From NCBI GenBank assembly GCA_025529335.1, contig JAMYHX010000287.1:1-64000 (forward strand): 64,000 bases of DNA, given 5' to 3'. The translations under genes were made by a program, and so were the position numbers. The notes beneath the pieces are model-generated. The model was given only the letters and a program-made list of their open reading frames with translations, had not been told where the DNA came from and ran no database searches. Below, in pieces: positions 47,698 to 58,587 of the stretch (position 1 is the first letter of the stretch; the number at the start of each line of letters is the position of its first letter). The DNA is from Rhizopus sp. PT2906 (Eukaryota > Mucoromycota > Mucoromycetes > Mucorales > Rhizopodaceae).

Positions 47698-47765
47698 ACA
47701 ACCAAGATCACTTAGCTCTCGTGTAATTATGATGATACTTCATAAATTCGTATACTACATCAAAA
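47698..47765 (+). repeat. Right arm of 68-bp perfect inverted repeat (LINE 5' region)
   Basis: It is identical to the reverse complement of 47493-47560 and ends 30 nt before the ATG of the retrotransposon ORF1. It may therefore be the first part of the element's 5' leader. Confidence 0.93.
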
Positions 47766-47795
47766 TACTGTACCAGAAGAAAAAACTTTGATAAA

Positions 47796-48968
47796 ATGAC
47801 AAAGAAACGTGGCCCGTATTGGAAAAGCCATCAACCCTCTCTAAGTTCTGAGCAGCTTGAGAAACTTCAACTCACTTTTGAAAATGTCAACCGACATTTC
47901 GTGTGTCCTTTATGCAAAACACTAAGCCATTTCCTTAAGCATGGATACTCTACTCAGGATCCAACTCAACCAATCTTTGTATGTAAGTCATGCAAGAGGT
48001 AATCTACAGCGTATGAGGTCTACCAAGTACTCTGTGATATTAGTAATATGAATGAGAACTCTCAGCAAGTCATCGAATCTTCTACAAATTTCCAAGAACC
48101 CAACCCTCGTGACCCACGCGACGAACTAATCAGTCAACTTACCAAACAAGTTGAACGACTTACAATTGAATTGAACCAAGCCCGCGAACAGATCGCTAAA
48201 CTTGTGGCTCTTCAAGCTTCAACTCAAGAAAATAATAGCTCACAAGCTATTACTAACACTGAATTCCCTCCACTTCACGGAGCGACTTCTCAAAACCTTG
48301 ATGACCCAATCTCCCAGGCCCCTTGGCACAACCCCTCCAAAGTAGCTGCATTAAAGCAGTTCATGTATCTCAACCGTCAGAAAAATCGAGTTCGTAAAGA
48401 AGAAGCGGCCGCTCGTTTCTTCCAACCACCTTCCGCGAATCAAGGATTCCAATATCTTTACGTCTCTACCAAAGCCCGTGTTCCCGTTGGTAAACTTCGC
48501 TCCTACCTACGCAATATGGGTGTCAACAATGCGCGTATACTAGATATCCATTATCCAGACCGCAATATTGCTGCTCTTCTCCTCTATAACGACTATGCTG
48601 CCGAATTCAAACAATTACTTGAATCTAAACGAGTCCACTTTGCTAACAACTTTGATCCCTGGAACGGCTCTACTCTCAAATATCCACGATATAAGGATCT
48701 TACAGAGCAAGAGCGAACCTCCAAAGCATGCGAAATCCAACAGCAACGCCTTCAACGTGCTGTCCTCCATATCCGCGAACCAGTAAAGTTTGCAGTAGCA
48801 TACTACTTTTATCAGCAAAAGTGGGTACCCAAATCATTCATTGACCAACTTAGCAACTCTCGCTATGGACGATCAGAGGATATATTTGAGATGGACGAGG
48901 ATATCATGGACAATTTCTCTGAAGACACGACTACCAATGTAGCCAACCCTAACAACATTCAACATTAA
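47796..48968 (+). pseudogene. LINE ORF1: zinc-ribbon and nucleic-acid-binding protein, one nonsense codon
   Basis: ORF1 probably coats the element RNA. The frame runs 391 codons with a TAA at 48000-48002. Before the stop lies a zinc ribbon (CPLC, then CKSC 29 residues later), similar in style to DNA-binding ribbons of IS1-like transposases. After the stop the same frame continues with a coiled-coil stretch (LTKQVERLTIELNQAREQI) and a globular region resembling an RRM-like fold (FQYLYVSTKARVPVGKLRSYL). A separate start at 48048 would still allow the second part to be made. Its terminal TAA shares an A with the ATG of ORF2. Confidence 0.7.
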
Positions 48969-51900
48969 TGACCAACATATCAGTAACATTGTTTAATGCT
49001 ACTGGGCTCCAATAGCAAGCTATATTTCCTATATTAAAGATCGCTGAAAACTCGTCACTCCTTTTTATCACAGAAACTTGGCTTCTGCCACCAAACAAAT
49101 ACCTCACTACATGGAAACAGTTTCATACTTACGGTCAACCGATTAATTCAACTCACCACCGAAACCGTGGCCATCTTGGTATTGCCCTTTTGGTAAATCC
49201 TACTTTTAAACAGTATATCTACCATATCCAGCATGAAAATCCAACACTAGCTAAGTATACCTTATCTGTAGTCATATCTGCTAAAATTTTGATACACTGT
49301 CTCTACATCCCTCCCAATCTAGATGATAATGACCTATCTGAAATTTTGGAACTATTACCTCTTAGCTATAATAACACAACAGCAACTATTATATGTGGAG
49401 ACTTCAATGCTAGAATGGGCAAGTACTCAGGCGATACTAGAGAGAATCATAAAGGACGACTCCTTTATAACTGGATTCAATCTAATGAACTCATTAACTG
49501 GAACCAACGGATTGCATATGGTATACCTACTTCATATAGTTACTCTGGACATAGTATTGTAGACTACTTTCTGAGTACTATAGATTTGTCCTCTCCGGCG
49601 TTAACTGTTAGAGATGACCTTTCATTAGAATCAACTCATAAGCTCTTGACTTTTTCTTTTCAAATGCCATCATTTACCCCTAATAACCTTGACCCAGTAT
49701 CAGATTCCCGAAAAACCTGGAACATTAAAAAGCTTAAAAACGAGAAAACGAGGGGAACCTACCAGCAAGTTTTCAAGGAACACTTGAACCTTATTCTGCC
49801 ACCACTGCCCTCTCCTCCACTTCAGAAAATTGATGCTCAAAGGTATATTGAACGTATCAACACCTCGTTACTAGACGCTCTCTATAAATCACTTAACGCT
49901 GTCTGTGGTAAACGAGAGACAAACTCGGAAACTCTACGTTCAAAAGAGTTTTGGACTACAGAAATGATGGAAACATTCGAAATGAAAGAGCTTTACTATC
50001 GGAAATGGAGAAAGGCAAACGGTCTCAACTGTCTCAAATACTGGTTACTTCATCAAGAAACTAAAGCAAAACTACGAAGGTTGATCATCCAACGGAGAAA
50101 AAAAACTTGGCAACTGTTTTGTGACAAAATGAAGAAAGGCGAATACACAAAGGCTATAGCTAAGTTTTCGCGGATACGGAAAAATCGCTTACTTAAACCT
50201 GTATTCTCTACTATAGACGGACCTCAAAAAGCTGCTGATTTAATGGCAGACCATCTAATGCAGACATTATCAGGTACTAATTATCCGCGAAATGGACATA
50301 TCCCGATCCCTCACTGCTTATCTACATGTCAATCATCGCAAGCGTGTTTCGATTTAACCGATTGCCCATTTGATTTGGATGAAATTAAATCAGTAATCTT
50401 AAACCTCCCAAGAAAAAAGGCACCTGGCATCGATCACATCACAAGCGAAATGATTCTACCACTTTTGGATATCATATCCCCAATCCTCCTTTACTTATTC
50501 CAGTTATGCTGGCAATGGCCATATACACCTCAATTATGGCGCATTAGTCAGACAGTTCCAATCCATAAAAAAGGTGATCCATCTGATCCGAGCAATTACC
50601 GACCAATCAGCTTGACCTCAGTTTTTCGTAAAATCCTAGAAAAATGTATACAACCTAAGCTACTCAACACCGGTCCTACACTGGATGTTGCTCAAGGAGG
50701 CTTTCGTGAGTCTAGGGGATCATTCTATCAAGTGCTCTGTTTAACAGAGCTATGTCAGTTGTATCATCGCAAACATTTGCACTATAATCCAGTACTAGCC
50801 TTTCTTGATATTAAATCAGCCTATGATACAGTTGATCGTAACATTATATGGAATGAGCTCTCTTCAAGCATACCAACACCTCTGTTAGCTCTCTTATACA
50901 ATATGTTTGAAGATGTTTCTGTCGAAGTGATTCTTAATAACCATAAATCCTCTCGCTTTCACCCAAAAACTGGCGTCCTGCAAGGGTCTGTATTATCACC
51001 TTACCTATACTCAGTCTATATCAACAGTCTTCCAAATTTCTTACGACCAGCACCTATCGTTGACACAGATTTTAATGATCCTCTCATTGTCGCCCCAAAG
51101 TTAAACTGCCTATTGTATGCGGATGATGTAGTTCTTATTGCTGATGCTGATTCAATGCAGCCTCTCCTTTCCAAATGCGAAGAGCACAGCCTTTCCTTAG
51201 GCTATCGATGGAACCCTAAAAAGTGCGTCATTGTTGATCCCAACCCTACGCGTCAAAAATACTACCTCTACAATAGTGAACTACCCAACGAAGATTACTT
51301 CCCGTACCTTGGTGTTCCTATAAAATCCGGTGGTATCATCGACAAATCAGCACTTTTACAACAAAACATTAACAAAGCACTTGGAACAATGAGACAGCTT
51401 GTTACTCTTGGTGTCAATAAAAATGGGCTTGATTACCTTCTTTCAACCTGTTTCTATGCCCAGATAGTCCGACCACAACTGGAGTATGGTCCAGCGATTA
51501 CAACCTTCAATTCACGAGAAATTCAAGCTCTCGAAAATTGCCAAAACCAATGTATTCGTCAGATCTTCGGCGGACGACCCTTCACCTCTACCAAGGTAAT
51601 GCTACACCTAGCAAATTTACCAAACATGAAGGATCGTATCTCCATACTTCAAGCACAATTTCTTTTCAGAACCTCCTCCCTGCCAGACGATGCATTATTA
51701 ACAAAATTGCTACCATACATACAATCTGGACGCATCTCAAAATGGTCCCAACTATCTAAATCACCTCTATGGACATCAATCAGCAATGAACATCTCGAAA
51801 CTATGTCTCATAGTAACTTTATTAGAAAACGAAGACAGTTCTTGATTGACAACCATCGCTCGAAGCTCCAAGAAAAACATACTAAACTTCTGTCCCACTG

Positions 51901-52195
51901 CCGTAATGATCTAATTGTCGACCCTATTCTTCGGATACCAATGACAAGAAGTGAATGGTCTCGTTGCGTGAGATGGCGACTTGGTTGGTTACCTCTTGGT
52001 AAACCGCAAGCCTGCCCCTTTCATCCAAATGAACTTTTTTCACGCCAGCATAGTTTTTCTTGTTTAGATATGCACAACCGCCTTCAGATGCCCAAATCTA
52101 TTGACGATCCACTTTCCTACCTTTTGAACCTTTTACCACCAACACTTCATACCAGGAAAGTAAGAAAATCAATCGATTCTTGGATCATTCGTTGA
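48968..52195 (+). pseudogene. LINE ORF2: endonuclease-reverse transcriptase, one nonsense codon
   Basis: The frame from ATG 48968 to 52195 covers 1076 codons with a single TAG at 49013-49015 (codon 16). The endonuclease domain shows FITETW, IICGDFNARMG and the catalytic-region GHSIVDYFL. The reverse transcriptase has KKGDPSDPSNYRPISLTSV, FLDIKSAYDTVDR, GVLQGSVLSPYLY and the catalytic YADD (about residue 717). A C-terminal Cys/His segment (CPFHPNE, HSFSCLDMH) could bind nucleic acid. Start and stop of the two ORFs overlap as TAATG, which fits termination-reinitiation. All other motifs are intact, so decay is recent or the TAG is suppressible. Confidence 0.88.
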
Positions 52196-52705
52196 CCTTC
52201 CATGTGCAATACTACTCAAAATGGACTACTTAGCTCATTCGCAGTTCCCTGAAGCTTCAAATCATCTTGGTGAACCCTTTGTCAGACGTCTTTGTTACAT
52301 TCAGCAAAAATTTTCAGATAGTTAACTATCATCTCTAATACATAATACTTTACATTTTCCCTTTAATCCCAAAAGGGTTTTTCATTCCTTTTATCACTGC
52401 GATCCGACCCGAGCAATACAGCATGAAAATGCTATGTGCCCATCGGTCATTAAAAATTATTATCAAATAAAAATTATTCTTATGTCTATTTAATGTGAAG
52501 GAATGCTCAACAGTTATAAAGAGCATTAGTAATTGAGGAATAATTGGGAGTAGATCAAACGAGATGATAATAAATTTAAGCCTTGATACATAAAAAATAG
52601 TATGCGCATGATAAATACAAGTAACACTTGCTACACTTTAAAAATACTCCACACCTTTGCTGTAAACAATAGAATGCATATTTATTACAAAAGGTTTGTT
52701 TTTAT
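52196..52705. other. Retrotransposon 3' end and intergenic spacer
   Basis: The left part is the untranslated 3' region of the LINE up to roughly 52480. The rest is AT-rich spacer before the convergent RPL11 gene, with no other feature seen. Confidence 0.5.
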
Positions 52706-53641
52706 TTAGTCCTTGTTGCTGACAACACCATCGAAACGGTTCTTGAACCATTCAATAGTTTCTTCCTATAGTAGAAAAACAACATGAATACACAGACATC
52801 TCACATAAAAGATAAACCTTACCTTCTTGATACGGTGAGTGACACCAACCTTGGCCTTGCAGTGCTTACGACGAGAAACACGGTAACCAGGACGACCCAT
52901 GACGACGTAGTAGTCCATACCGTAGATACCAATGGAAGGATCGTACTTGATACCCAAGTCAATGTGTTCATCAATACCGAAACCGAAGTTACCAGTATCG
53001 GAGAAGTTACGAGCCTTGAGTTCGTATTCCTTGACCTTCAAACCACGTTCAAGGATTTCCTCGGCCTTGGGACCACGGACAGTGACGTGAACGGCAATCT
53101 TTTCGTTACGACGAATGGAGAAAGTACGGACGGTGTAACGGGCCTTGGAGTAGACAGGAGTTTGACCGGTCAATTGTTCGAGTACCTTGGCGGCACGAGT
53201 AAGTCTATCACCAGATTCACCAACACAAATGTTGAGAACCAACTTCTCGATCTTGAGGTTGCGCATGGGGTTCTTGGTGACCTTTTGTTGTTCGGCGCTC
53301 TACAAGATTAGATGTTAGTCTCTATTTTTCTCATTACTTGTACTATTCACTGTATATTCCACATAATCACACACACATACACACATATATATATATACAC
53401 ACACACGCTGTCACTCTCCACCTCTTTTCCCCTATTTAATGAGTTCCTCATAATGTGCCATGTATGATTGCATTCTTAAATATACATGTATCGGTTGGTG
53501 TGATGTTGTATCAATCATCCGAATGGTTTATCAATCGACCATTGTAAATAAATCATCAATCCATTGACACATTATCTCTCCTTGTTCTCACACACACACA
53601 CACTTAAACTCCAAACTAAATTGTATATATGATCATACCAT
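52706..53641 (-). CDS. RPL11: 60S ribosomal protein L11 (uL5)
   Basis: A large-subunit ribosomal protein that binds 5S rRNA. Exons 53641-53639 (ATG only), 53299-52823 and 52765-52706 give 179 residues. The second exon begins [13 protein letters not shown] and contains [30 protein letters not shown] split by family-typical residues, then [16 protein letters not shown] and [19 protein letters not shown]. The first intron is 338 nt and starts right after the ATG. It contains CA/TA repeats (about 53363-53405) and AT-rich sequence. The neighbouring RPS8 gene is on the same strand, 306 nt upstream. Confidence 0.92.
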
Positions 53642-53947
53642 TGTTGGACTATATCGAAGCTAAAAGAGGGGGATTCATACTTTGGCAGTGTGTACACCCT
53701 TTGAATGATCTTGCCCCCTCGAAACGGAAATCATGTTCGGGCCGGGATTATCTGGAAATTCCGAAAAAGATCTCATTACTTTGCCAAATTAAAAAACACA
53801 GTGAAGAATGCTTCATAAATGCAGCAAAACAAAACACTCGAAAAATAAAAAAAAATAATAGATTTGTCTTTATATGCAACGTTTTATTCAATGATTTTGG
53901 ACTACTTGAATCTAGCCCTTGTGTACAAAATAGTAGCCAAAATAAAC

Positions 53948-54812
53948 TTAATGTTGCTTCTTGGACTATAAAAAGCGGTTGTGTTAGATCACAGATACAC
54001 ATACAATGCTCGCTCCTTATATTTACCTTAATCTTACGAATGTAGAATTCGAGTTCCTTGCCTTCGAGAATGTAACCATCGCAACGACCGGATTGACCAG
54101 GACGAGAAGCAATGACAGCATAGAGACGACCGGCATTGAATTGATCGTTCAAGAGAGGGTCAATGGCAGCAGTGGCGGCACGAGCTTCGATCTTCTTTTG
54201 GACGGCCTTAGACTTCTTTTCGGTTTCCTATATATAAATTAATAAGCATATATAATACAAAGTATGTAAAGGTAAACTTACAGTGTTCTCAGTGGCCTTT
54301 TGCTTACCGAGACCAATGGCATAGTGAGATTCATACCATTGACGGAAAGGAGTGGCATCAACTTGGATAACAGCACCCTTGACAAGAGTGTTGGTACGGA
54401 CCAACTCGTTGTTGGAGGCGTTGTAGACGACAGTCAAGACACGAGTCTTGCGAGAGATGCCTTCGGAACCCCAAGAGAAGTTACCACTGTCTAAACGAAG
54501 GGCACGACGCTTGTAGTTACCACCACGGACACGAACCAAGTGGATACGCTTGCTACCTAACTTGGTGTTGGCAGATTGACGACCCAATTCGAACCTTTAT
54601 AAATAGTAATTACAAGAAAGTTAGATTCTGCATCACATGAACAATAGACATCTATATATTACTTTCTCTTCTTTCTGTACTGAGCACGTCTAGCACCGGT
54701 GGCGCTGCGCTTGTGGCGAGAATCACGGCTGATACCTAATGGATGTATACTGCATTAGTCTTCTTCTTGATGGATGATATGATGGATGCAACTGCTGATT
54801 CACTTTACCCAT
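53948..54812 (-). CDS. RPS8: 40S ribosomal protein S8 (eS8)
   Basis: A small-subunit ribosomal protein. Five exons (54812-54809, 54735-54663, 54594-54282, 54227-54027, 53965-53948) give 202 residues. The start [19 protein letters not shown] and the segments [13 protein letters not shown] and [15 protein letters not shown] are diagnostic. The last exon is 18 nt and encodes SKKQH, the basic tail. The first exon is only ATG plus one base, as in many ribosomal protein genes of this window. Intron-rich, compact structure suggests strong splicing dependence. Confidence 0.93.
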
Positions 54813-54979
54813 GGTGTTTTTAGAGAAGGAGCTTCACTTAGTTTGCTGCAGATTACATTTTTGTTTCCTGTCGACACAACTCACACTCCGAGATCATATT
54901 CCGGTCCGACATGTGGCTTATACCTCTTTTGTATTCTTAATGCAGACAAATGATTTATTTACAGTTTTTTTTTTTTTTT

Positions 54980-56518
54980 TTACATAATAACACAGTTATT
55001 ATTACGAGCAGCTACTTGGGTTGTGGCTGTAGTGATATGAGGTCTAGATGGATAAAGTGTACTGTTGTATCTTTTGGTACATACTTTTTGCTTATTTAGA
55101 GCAGCTTGTTCTCTTTCGTTTTCTTTTCTCTTCTCTTTAATTTCTTTGGGAAAATAGAGTAGCATAAAATTCTGAAGCGATTGATCCAAGTTCTTGGCAT
55201 CTGCATTTCCAACAGCAAATTCCATTCTACAGACTGGACAATCGTACAGTTGCTTTCTGTGAGCTTTGATCAGACAGCGAACACAAAAGACGTGACCACA
55301 CTGTAGTCGGATAGGTCTCCAAGCAATGGCTAAATGAATATAAGTCATTGTTATATATATATACAAATGATATTTACAATAGCACACTGGACAATCATAA
55401 TCATCAGGTTGAGGAACAATGGTTATGATTCTTGCTTGGACAGCATTAAATAATGAAGTCAAGATTCCTTCGAGGAATACAGCATTATTTTTTGCAAATG
55501 TTGAGAATTCAGAAGTTGCACTATATATAAAAACAGTTAAATACCGATGATATCCTTGTTATTTTAATGAATGTTACCTGAGTCCACTTCGCTTATCATG
55601 TTTCTTCAATATTTTGGTCATTGCGGTCTGATTTAGAGATTGAAACTGTTTAAACTGTACTAATTGGGTATTAATAGATAAGAACATGGTCAATGCTGCC
55701 CTTGAGCGTTTTGATGATAGTTTATTAGCCTATGGAAAGAGAATGATCTTAGTATATGTATATATCTTTCATTAATGAAATATATACCAGATTCATCCTA
55801 GATAATTCTTCTGTAAACCACTGTAGTTGCTCTTGACTTCTTTTATATGATTCCTGTTTATCACACATGTCTTTAAAGATGGCTGCTTCTACGTATAAAT
55901 GAAAGATTTCTCGCCAGACATATAAATCATTTTTATGGGGTGAAGCCTATAAGCATATGATGTGAGAACATATAGACATATCACATTTATTAAACTTACT
56001 GCTATAGTCAGTTGATCCTCGAGATCATTAATGTTACCCAAAAATCGCCTTTTTTCCGTATCATAAAGAGCAGCAGCGTGTGATAGTTCATGTAACAAAC
56101 GATGGAAAAATTCGGAATCACGAACGAGTTCAATCTTGATGGATAAAGGCTGAGTGCTAATGGGTTGAGTCTCAGGTATCAATTTCAGTAAGATAGGTTC
56201 GCCTGAAGGGGGTATCGAAGTAGGATCGTCTACTGTGATCTTGATACAAGGATGAGGGTTCTCGACATTGCCTGTTTTAGCAAGGTGTCAGTGCAACAAG
56301 AAAAAAAAAGGAGGCTATTTACCATCCAAACTATAATCGAGTTTCATTGCTTCCCTAGTATCTAATGTGCTGATCCACTTGGTGGATAAACCTCTTGACT
56401 CTAACTCGTCAACAACAAGACGAATTAACTTTTTTAATATCTTATAATGAATAAGATAAGGTCTCCAATCTTCAGGAAGTTCATATGCTGCTGTTTCTAT
56501 CTGTTTGCCAAACTTCAT
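54980..56518 (-). CDS. SPX-RING protein, probable ubiquitin ligase for phosphate control, with CaaX end
   Basis: The SPX domain senses inositol pyrophosphates and the RING would recruit E2, as in fission yeast Pqr1 and plant NLA, which down-regulate phosphate import. Six exons (56518-56323, 56271-56000, 55946-55788, 55729-55578, 55520-55378, 55329-54980) give 423 residues. SPX begins MKFGKQIETAAYELPEDW and has KILKKLI. Its later helices include FFHRLLHELSHAA and the SPX end MTKILKKHDKRSG (about residues 238-250). The RING (CPVC, CGHVFCVRC, CPVC) is at about residues 300-350. The protein ends NNNCVIM, a prenylation-type CaaX box. An in-frame ATG 9 nt upstream is the alternative start. Confidence 0.86.
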
Positions 56519-56756
56519 CGTATGCACTTCATAAGTAAATAAGAAAGAAAATGTATAAAACTAAATTTTAAATGGTAGAAAATCCTGTTGGGATAGAATT
56601 AACTCAGATATCCAATCATATATGAATATAGTATCCCTCGTGAGGCATTTTATCCAATCTTTTTCGAATTTGCTACCCCTCGTGAGTATTTATTTTATTA
56701 GAATTCTGTCATACTTTATGGAATCATGCTTGCATCAGAACAGGATTCTCAGCACA

Positions 56757-58145
56757 TTATGGGATAAACATCCTAGTCGTATTCTTAGATTTGCCTGATA
56801 AAAGACCAAACATTGGCATATTGTTCCATGGCACCTTTTTAATCTCTGCATTCGTATGGTTGATCTTTGACGCTACAAATTGAAACACATTCGACTTGTC
56901 AGGGTCGATATCGCCTCCGCCAAGATCTTTAAGATCCCAATTTTTCTATATATTTTGTTTGGATTAAGCTTTGAGGATGAACATGCTATTTATATAACGT
57001 ACCTCAACTGTCCTGAGAATAGAATAGTCTACAAGGGTTCATTTGTGTTAGAATTACGTAATGTTGAGGATGAATTTGAGACAAACTTACGAGTATAGAA
57101 TGTAGAATCTGTTGTTCCTTTTAATTCCTCAGGGATAGCTCCCAATAGAAGAGACCATACCCTGTTTCTGATCATATAATTGGCGGTCTAACAAGGGGGG
57201 GGGATGAATTAGCATTTTATTTGTTTGGCTGCATTGATGCTTACTTCGTCAAAGGTAATTAAAATCACGGTATTATTCAGGAGATAGGGTTCATTTAATG
57301 TACTTTCATAAAACTTGGAAAGCCAGTTTCCAGCATATGCGGCGTTTGTGTCTACAAGAGATCATTTAGTCACTTTTGTAAAGAAAGACAGGTACTTACC
57401 ATGTCCATCATTATCCATATTAGGGGTATAGCTATAAATAGAAAGAATTAAACCAAGAGGCACGATTCATACAGATCTCTCTCTCTTTCTATTTTTTTTT
57501 ATAACTTACAACATCCAATTCGGAAGATTCTGCGCCTTTATATCCTTCATGAGCTGGTCACCTAGAAAATGAGATAGGATGAATATAAAGGAATGAATTA
57601 CATGCCTAATGCTTACTATGCACAATATTTTGTACGCGTGTACTGTTCAAAGCAATCGAATCAAATGAAGCTGCAGGATTATGCTTACGTACATATCTTC
57701 CATATTTATAACCAGTAAAACCAACAAAGGGGAGATCTTCTTGATACATCCTCCAAGTTAAACCTTTTTCTTCTAACCGATCAAATATTGAAGGGATGTT
57801 GGAAGGAATATTGTAGTAATGATCAGTCACGATTCCAATGTTAGAGCCAGCCACGGATGCCACATAGTTGGGCTGAGAAGGATGAGTCAAGGCATTGTAA
57901 TTGTCCATTAGAATACCATACTTTTGAAGATTGGTAAAACCAGGGGTTCTGGAAATAGTATTGAAGTTCTAATAATACATAGTTGGAACGGTGATATTCA
58001 ATGAACATATTGTATTTACTTGATTTTCGAACCAAATCTGTAGAAAATGATTGAATGCTTTCCCTTCAGGAGAAGCATCAGCAGCAATAGTAGAAAGGAT
58101 TGTCCCTGCATAAATGGCAATAGCAGATACAAGAGTGAACTTCAT
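56757..58145 (-). CDS. Secreted acid phosphatase/phosphoesterase, tandem copy A
   Basis: A fungal extracellular phosphatase of the PF04185 phosph(olip)oesterase family, releasing phosphate outside the cell. Eight exons (58145-58020, 57968-57617, 57561-57510, 57431-57400, 57351-57245, 57187-57091, 57028-57003, 56945-56757) give 326 residues. It has a signal peptide (MKFTLVSAIAIYAGTILST), QIWFENQ, HPSQPNYVASVAGS, and YTPNMDNDGH followed by ILITFDE, the usual metal-binding series. Exon lengths 352, 52, 32, 107, 97 and 26 match copy B exactly. A second in-frame ATG lies 6 nt upstream. Substrate range is not known. Confidence 0.85.
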
Positions 58146-58182
58146 GGACAAGTGATGGTTTCTTCAATGATTGATTTTCCGT

Positions 58183-58190
58183 TATTTATA
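58183..58190 (-). promoter_or_regulatory. TATA element of acid phosphatase copy A
   Basis: TATAAATA on the minus strand, about 40 nt before the start codon, in the same relative place as in copy B. Confidence 0.45.
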
Positions 58191-58587
58191 TGTGTGTGAT
58201 AATCAAGGTTACATTGATTAATTTCGATCTGTGGGTGGAGCTGCCGAAAGAAATGATTGGCTAATGTCAAGTTTAACCAAAACAAAGTGTCACACTGAAC
58301 AATTAATTGCTATGTCAACAGTAATACAAGCAACAGATTGCTCATCTAAAGTTTGGATTAAAGACAAAGAAAAAAGGTAGCTCTAGAACATTAATGTAAG
58401 AAGATTATGACACACACTCAAAAATTAGCCTACATACATGGAAATAAACAGAAAGAAAAGGAAGGAATAAATATTTATTCAGGAAGAGGGATTTAAATAG
58501 TGTATCTTTGTAAGAGTTACATGTTTTGGTTTCAAACCAATCAGCTGAAGGGAATAGCATTCATGAAGAATTTATTAATACATTGCA

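Larger units (their letters stand above)
47698..52480 (+). mobile_element. Non-LTR retrotransposon (LINE) with two ORFs
   Basis: The element has a short 5' leader, an ORF1 (47796-48968), an ORF2 (48968-52195) and about 285 nt of 3' sequence ending in AT-rich repeated TAAAAATTATT units near 52445-52480. ORF2 has an APE-type endonuclease followed by reverse transcriptase; no RNase H domain or LTR was seen. Each ORF carries one in-frame stop. The 5' boundary is a guess based on the inverted repeat, and target-site duplications were not identified. Confidence 0.8.

Noticed and set aside
52474..53638. snoRNA genes in the long ribosomal protein introns
   Set aside because: I could not find a credible paired box C and box D or an H/ACA structure by eye, so no RNA gene is called.
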